Below, in pieces: positions 7,000-10,328 of a stretch of 10,328 bases of DNA. How positions within the stretch are numbered: position 1 is the first letter of the stretch; every line of letters begins with the position of its first letter. The stretch lies in assembly GCA_964574335.1 (NCBI GenBank), contig CAZNNH010000209.1, positions 1 to 10,328 on the forward strand, given 5' to 3'. A program made the translations under genes and the position numbers. Origin of the DNA: CAZNNH01 sp964574335 (GTDB lineage Bacteria > Acidobacteriota > Vicinamibacteria > Fen-336). The notes under the pieces were generated by a model. It was not told the DNA's origin. It saw only the letters and a list, made by a program, of their open reading frames with translations, and did no database searches.

Positions 7000-7428
7000 G
7001 CCCCCCGGACCGTCACGCTCGATATCGCCAGCCGGATCGAGATGCTCGAGATGGTGCAGACCGTGCTGGCTCATGTCTCCTCCTGGGCGGGTTTCGACGA
7101 GGAGTCCAGCCACTACATGAGCGTGGCCATCCGCGAGTCGGTGGTCAACGCCATCAAGCACGGCAACCGCAGCGACGCCTCGCGCCGGGTGGGGGTCTCG
7201 TTTCGTTTCGACGGGGACGTCCTGAACGTCGAGGTGTCCGACCAGGGGAAGGGGTTCGACCCTAGTGGGGTCGGCGACCCGCTGGCCGAGGAGAACCTGC
7301 TCAAGGCGGACGGCCGCGGCATCTTCTTCATGCGCTCGTTCATGGACGAGGTCGCCTACGTCTTCCCGGAGGGGGGCGGGACCACGGTGCGCATGGTCAA
7401 GCGCCTGGCCGCTCCCTCCGCACCCTGA
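6988..7428 (+). CDS. RsbW/SpoIIAB-like serine kinase (GHKL ATPase, anti-sigma type)
   Basis: This 146-residue protein is a stand-alone HATPase_c_2 domain, as in anti-sigma factor kinases that hold a sigma factor and phosphorylate a STAS anti-anti-sigma partner. The N box is at E50, N54 and H58 (IRESVVNAIKHGN). The G1 box is SDQGKGF (84-90) and the G2 box is GRGIFFMRSFMDEV (109-122). A final GGTTVRMVKRL strand follows. The size fits RsbW-type proteins (about 140-160). There is no membrane segment and no sensor domain. The ATG at 6988 fits the usual short N-terminus before the first strand. It has no Shine-Dalgarno sequence and sits in the fourth unit of a 13-bp repeat, while a GTG at 6877 would add 37 low-complexity residues. 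No sigma factor or STAS gene is in the window, so the partner is unknown. The 3' end overlaps the convergent glycosyltransferase gene by 32 bp. Confidence 0.88.
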   Translation: MPPAAPRTVTLDIASRIEMLEMVQTVLAHVSSWAGFDEESSHYMSVAIRESVVNAIKHGNRSDASRRVGVSFRFDGDVLNVEVSDQGKGFDPSGVGDPLAEENLLKADGRGIFFMRSFMDEVAYVFPEGGGTTVRMVKRLAAPSAP

Positions 7429-9013
7429 CCTCGAGCAGCACGTTCGAGCGAGGCCCTTCGGCGAGCAGGCGGGTCACCAGGCCCGGGGCCTGCTCGAGCT
7501 GACGGCGCTCGGCGGGGCCGCAGAGCACCAGCGCCGGCCCGTGCTCGACGGCTGACGCCACCGCGGCGAGCCCCTCGATTTGCCGAACTCGGGCGTCGTT
7601 GTAGAAGTAGCCGGCCATCCACGCGGTGCGCCAGGCCCCCCAGGCGAGCACTTGCCGGCCCTCTGCCGGGACGAAGAGCCGGCGGCCCGACTCGCGGCTG
7701 TCCAGGACCGGGGGGAGGACGATCGGGAGCAGCAGCAGGAACCCGGCGGCCCCGGCGCGCAGGACGCGGGGGAGGGTGGACGCCGCACGGATGGCGCGCT
7801 CGACCACCAGCACCGAAAGGGCCAGGCCAAAGGCCGCGGCGGGCAGCAGCCACGGCCAGGTCGGCTCACCCCGCCGCGCCAGCAGGAAGGGACCGGCGGC
7901 CAGGATGAGGCCCAGCGCCAGCGTGAGCCAGGCCCCGGCGCGGAGCCAGGGGGAGCCTGTCGAGCGCCCCGTCGCCAGCGAGGCGCTGGTGCGTCCCATC
8001 AGCAGCGCGAGCGGCGGCAGGCAGGGGAGGATGTAGCCGGGCAGCTTGGAGCCCGCCGCCGAGAAGAAGCCAAGCGGCAGCAGCAGCCACAGCAGCACGA
8101 ACAGCTCCGCCGGCGCCCGGCGGGGGCGCAGGCCGGCCAGAGCCGGCAAGGCCAGCCCGCTCCACGGGAACGTCCCGGCCAGTAGCACCGGCACGTAGTA
8201 GGCGAACGAGCCGGGATGGCGATGGATGGTGGAGGTGAAGCGCTCCAGGTTGTGGTTCACGAAGAAGACGTCGACGAACTCGTGGCCGAGGGCCAGATAG
8301 GCCGCCAGGTACCACGGCCCTGACACCAGCAGGAACAGGGCGATGCCGAGGGGGGAGAAGAGCTGGAGCAGGCACCGCCACTTCCGAGTGATCCCGACGA
8401 AGCCCACCGCCACCAGGCCCGGCAGCAGGAAGCCGATCGGTCCCTTGGCCAGCGTGGCCAGGGCCATGCACAGGTAGGCCATCGGGACCGCGAACCGGCG
8501 GCCCGGCTCGAGCAGGGCGATGGCGAAGAAGCCGACCGCCCCGGTGACGCCCGCCGCCAGCAGCGCGTCCATGGCGGCCGCCCGCCCGTAGGCGAACGTC
8601 AGCAGCGAGGTCCCCAGGATGAAGCCCGCGTGGAGGCCCGCCGCCCTTCCGAAGAGCCGGGCGCCGAAGAGGGCGGTGGCCCCCACCATCAGCAGCGTGG
8701 CCAGGACCGACGGGAGACGTGCCGCGACCTCCGTCTCGCCCAGGACCGAGAAGCCGAGGCCCGCCAGCCAGTAGTAGAGGGCGGGCTTCTCGAGCCAGGG
8801 CTGCCCCTGGAGGGTGGGGCGGACCCATTCTCCAGCGCGGTGCATCTCGATGGCCACCCGCGTGTAGCGCGGCTCGTCGGGGCCGAGCAGGGGGACGGGG
8901 CCGAGGCGGAAGAGGAGCAGCGCCGCCACCAGGCCGAGCAGCAGGGCCAGCCCGATGCCGGAGGGGCGGCCGCCCTCGTCGAGCGCGGGGGCGGGCGGGG
9001 TTTGGGAGGACAC
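7397..9013 (-). CDS. ArnT/GT83-like membrane glycosyltransferase
   Basis: This 538-residue polytopic inner-membrane protein has about 10-12 hydrophobic segments, beginning at residues 20-37. It belongs to the dolichyl-phosphate-mannose mannosyltransferase/ArnT superfamily, GT-C fold, which transfers a sugar from a polyprenyl-phosphate donor on the periplasmic side. The first periplasmic loop has GPDEPRY (44-50, acidic D46/E47) and the KPALYYW motif (76-82). Next come RAAAMD (D149), LAKGPIGF (188-195), FVNHNLERF (251-259), the FPWSG loop and SKLPGYILP (322-330). The pattern is close to ArnT-type enzymes, but the acceptor (lipid A, another glycolipid or a protein) cannot be assigned, and no Ara4N or other lipid-sugar genes are adjacent. 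The GTG at 9013 has GAGG 4 nt upstream and diverges from the inositol-phosphatase gene by 43 bp. Confidence 0.9.
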   Translation of the reverse strand: MSSQTPPAPALDEGGRPSGIGLALLLGLVAALLLFRLGPVPLLGPDEPRYTRVAIEMHRAGEWVRPTLQGQPWLEKPALYYWLAGLGFSVLGETEVAARLPSVLATLLMVGATALFGARLFGRAAGLHAGFILGTSLLTFAYGRAAAMDALLAAGVTGAVGFFAIALLEPGRRFAVPMAYLCMALATLAKGPIGFLLPGLVAVGFVGITRKWRCLLQLFSPLGIALFLLVSGPWYLAAYLALGHEFVDVFFVNHNLERFTSTIHRHPGSFAYYVPVLLAGTFPWSGLALPALAGLRPRRAPAELFVLLWLLLPLGFFSAAGSKLPGYILPCLPPLALLMGRTSASLATGRSTGSPWLRAGAWLTLALGLILAAGPFLLARRGEPTWPWLLPAAAFGLALSVLVVERAIRAASTLPRVLRAGAAGFLLLLPIVLPPVLDSRESGRRLFVPAEGRQVLAWGAWRTAWMAGYFYNDARVRQIEGLAAVASAVEHGPALVLCGPAERRQLEQAPGLVTRLLAEGPRSNVLLEVRVRRERPGA

Positions 9014-9031
9014 CGGGCCTCATCCTACAAT
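9002..9031 (+). promoter_or_regulatory. probable sigma-70 promoter of the inositol-phosphatase gene
   Basis: TTGGGA (9002-9007), an 18-bp spacer and TACAAT (9026-9031, five of six to TATAAT), with the start codon 25 bp after the -10. The -35 lies inside the first codons of the divergent glycosyltransferase gene, so the two transcripts start almost back to back. Confidence 0.5.
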
Positions 9032-9056
9032 CGGCGCTCCAGTGGGGGCAACGAAC

Positions 9057-9836
9057 GTGGATGCGACCTTTCCGGCAGTGGCGGCAGAGGCAGCCCTTCG
9101 CGCCGGGGCCATTCAGAAGGCCCGGCTCGAGGATGACTTCGAGATCCACCACAAGGGCGAGATCGACCTGGTGACGGACGTGGACCGGGCCTGCGAGCAG
9201 GTCGTCCTGGAGGTGCTGCGGGCCCGCTTCCCCGACCACGACATCGTCAGCGAGGAGACCGACCTCGAGCGGCGCGGCTCTCGGTACGTCTGGTACGTCG
9301 ACCCCCTCGACGGGACCACCAACTACGCCCATGGCTACCCGGTCTTCGGCTGCTCGGTGGCGCTGACGCGGGACGGCGAGACGGTGGCCGGTGCGGTCTA
9401 CGACCCGATGCGCGAGGAGCTGTTCACCGGCGAGCGGGGCAGCGGCGCCTACCTGAACGGCCGGCGGCTGGCGGTCTCCAAGACCCAGGACCTGCTCCAG
9501 AGCCTGGTCGTCACCGGCTTCCCCTACGACGTCCGCGAGAACCTGGCCGAGCACCTGGACGGCTTCGGCCGCTTCATGGCCCACGCCCAGGGCGTCCGCC
9601 GCGACGGTTCGGCCGCCCTCGACCTGTGCTACGTCGCCGCCGGCCGCATCGACGGCTTCTGGGAGCTGAAGCTGTTCGCCTGGGACGTGCTGGCCGGCGC
9701 CCTCTTCGTGGAGGAGGCGGGGGGCCGCGCCACCCGATACGACGGCTCCCCGATCGACGCCCGGCGCGCCGAGATCCTGGCCAGCAACCGGCAGATCCAC
9801 CAGGCCATGCTGGACCTGGTGACCAAGCCGCGCTGA
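9057..9836 (+). CDS. suhB: inositol monophosphatase family protein
   Basis: This 259-residue soluble Mg2+-dependent phosphatase is close in length to E. coli SuhB (267). It removes phosphate from myo-inositol 1-phosphate or related sugar phosphates; relatives also act on histidinol phosphate. Metal-site motifs are all present: EIDLVTDVD (35-43), SEE (65-67), DPLDGTTN (82-89) and WDVLAGALFVEEAGG starting at W209-D210. The GTG at 9057 is preferred because a GGGGG run lies 8 nt upstream. A GTG at 9042 in frame lacks such a site, and the frame further upstream runs over the divergent gene. It stands alone, followed by 492 bp without a clear gene. The exact substrate is not readable from sequence, so the symbol marks the family. 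Confidence 0.93.
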   Translation: MDATFPAVAAEAALRAGAIQKARLEDDFEIHHKGEIDLVTDVDRACEQVVLEVLRARFPDHDIVSEETDLERRGSRYVWYVDPLDGTTNYAHGYPVFGCSVALTRDGETVAGAVYDPMREELFTGERGSGAYLNGRRLAVSKTQDLLQSLVVTGFPYDVRENLAEHLDGFGRFMAHAQGVRRDGSAALDLCYVAAGRIDGFWELKLFAWDVLAGALFVEEAGGRATRYDGSPIDARRAEILASNRQIHQAMLDLVTKPR

Positions 9837-9921
9837 CGGGCGCGCGGGATCGCCGATCCGGAACCCGAGGGCGGGATTTTCGCCAGTCGGCGTGGGCGCC
9901 TTTGGCGGGGTGGCCGGGCCC

Positions 9922-9960
9922 GACCCGAGCCGGTCGGCTCGCCGAGGACCCGAGCCGACC
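9922..9960. repeat. overlapping inverted and direct repeats (two exclusive stems)
   Basis: GACCCGAGCCG occurs twice in direct orientation (9922-9932 and 9947-9957). Between them, GGTCGGCTCG (9932-9941) pairs perfectly over 10 bp with CGAGCCGACC (9951-9960) across a 9-base loop. Part of the same strand (CGGCTCG, 9935-9941) can instead pair over 7 bp with CGAGCCG (9926-9932). The two stems exclude each other, as in attenuator-like switches. Confidence 0.7.
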
Positions 9961-10106
9961 TGGCAGGGGGTGAGGTGCTGTCGGCCGACCGCGTCCGCGG
10001 AGCCGCTGTCGCTCGGTGCAAGGCCGCATCGCACACGAGAGTGCATCGGCTCCGGAGGGAGCACGGGGGCCGCAGCGCTCGCGCGCCTGGCACTCACCGG
10101 CTCGGC

Positions 10107-10124
10107 CTCTGGCTGCGGCCAGAG
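10107..10124. repeat. 7-bp hairpin with TGCG loop
   Basis: CTCTGGC and GCCAGAG form a perfect stem around a four-base loop. No T-run follows, so it is a structural element of unknown role rather than a terminator. Confidence 0.5.
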
Positions 10125-10217
10125 CGCCTGTCGCATCGCCCCGGTGCCCGATGGGCTGAGCCAATACCACCGAGCCCCCTGCCGATGACCGGAGGCATCA
10201 ACGGATCTGGCGTGGCT

Positions 10218-10242
10218 GGGCGCGCCGACGCGCCCTGTTTGT
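10218..10242 (+). terminator. possible intrinsic terminator
   Basis: GGGCGCG, a CCGA loop and CGCGCCC form a perfect 7-bp GC stem, followed by TGTTTGT (five T in seven) on the plus strand. It lies 380 bp beyond the inositol-phosphatase stop. It could end a long 3' UTR or an unannotated plus-strand RNA from the preceding region. Confidence 0.4.
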
Positions 10243-10328
10243 CCGGAGGCGACTTCAACGCGCGCTCCAGTCCCTGGGCAGATCCCACCCGATCCGGTAC
10301 CGTCCATGCGTCTCGGCCGCGACTACCG

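Larger units (their letters stand above)
9837..10328. other. 492-bp region without a recognisable gene, rich in inverted repeats
   Basis: Open frames on both strands are low-complexity and match no family I know. They also lack ribosome-binding sites and are what a GC-rich sequence gives by chance. What stands out is dense dyad symmetry: GGATC/GATCC at 9848-9860, the overlapping stems at 9922-9960, a palindrome GTCGGCCGAC at 9980-9989, CCGCG/CGCGG at 9989-10000, a 7-bp hairpin at 10107-10124 and a terminator-like hairpin at 10218-10242. The region could hold a structured RNA, decayed sequence or a regulatory region for a gene beyond the window. Confidence 0.5.

Noticed and set aside
9574..10307. 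Minus-strand open frames in the right-end region
   Set aside because: They are low-complexity Arg/Pro/Ala translations without family motifs or ribosome sites, partly antisense to the inositol phosphatase. They are expected by chance at this GC content.

Overview
This is a GC-rich stretch (roughly 70% by eye, with strong G/C preference at third codon positions) of a bacterial chromosome. It comes from a draft assembly: there is a 10-N gap at 2632-2641 and a 100-N gap at 4393-4492. GTG starts, 1-4 bp overlaps between consecutive genes and short divergent promoter regions suggest a compact genome. Nothing here fixes the taxonomy. A high-GC soil or subsurface lineage is a reasonable guess, but it is only a guess. 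Most of the window is ordinary housekeeping and metabolic coding sequence, and I see no phage, IS transposase, CRISPR, tRNA or rRNA.

Left block (53-2561, minus strand): a tightly overlapped operon of a DUF721/DciA-like protein, a biosynthetic-type acetyl-CoA acetyltransferase (thiolase) and a 3-hydroxybutyryl-CoA dehydrogenase. The two enzymes catalyse consecutive steps of four-carbon acyl-CoA metabolism. Diverging from it (2682-4147, plus strand) are an unusual zinc-ribbon protein with a receiver-like domain, whose phospho-acceptor Asp is replaced by Glu, and a Maf nucleotide pyrophosphatase that overlaps it by 4 bp.

Middle (4112-4568): the convergent 3' ends of maf and a metallophosphoesterase are separated by two copies of a ~116-bp element with 16-17 bp terminal inverted repeats. 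The second copy is broken by the assembly gap. The first copy supplies the last 11 codons and the stop of maf. This is the least explained structure in the window.

Right half: metallophosphoesterase (minus), a class II type EPSP synthase aroA (minus), a divergent RsbW/SpoIIAB-like ATPase (plus) whose start codon lies in a 13-bp tandem repeat, an ArnT/GT83-type membrane glycosyltransferase (minus, overlapping the ATPase gene tail to tail by 32 bp) and an inositol monophosphatase family enzyme (plus, 43 bp divergent from the glycosyltransferase). The last 492 bp contain no convincing gene but are rich in inverted repeats, including two mutually exclusive stems and a terminator-like hairpin.
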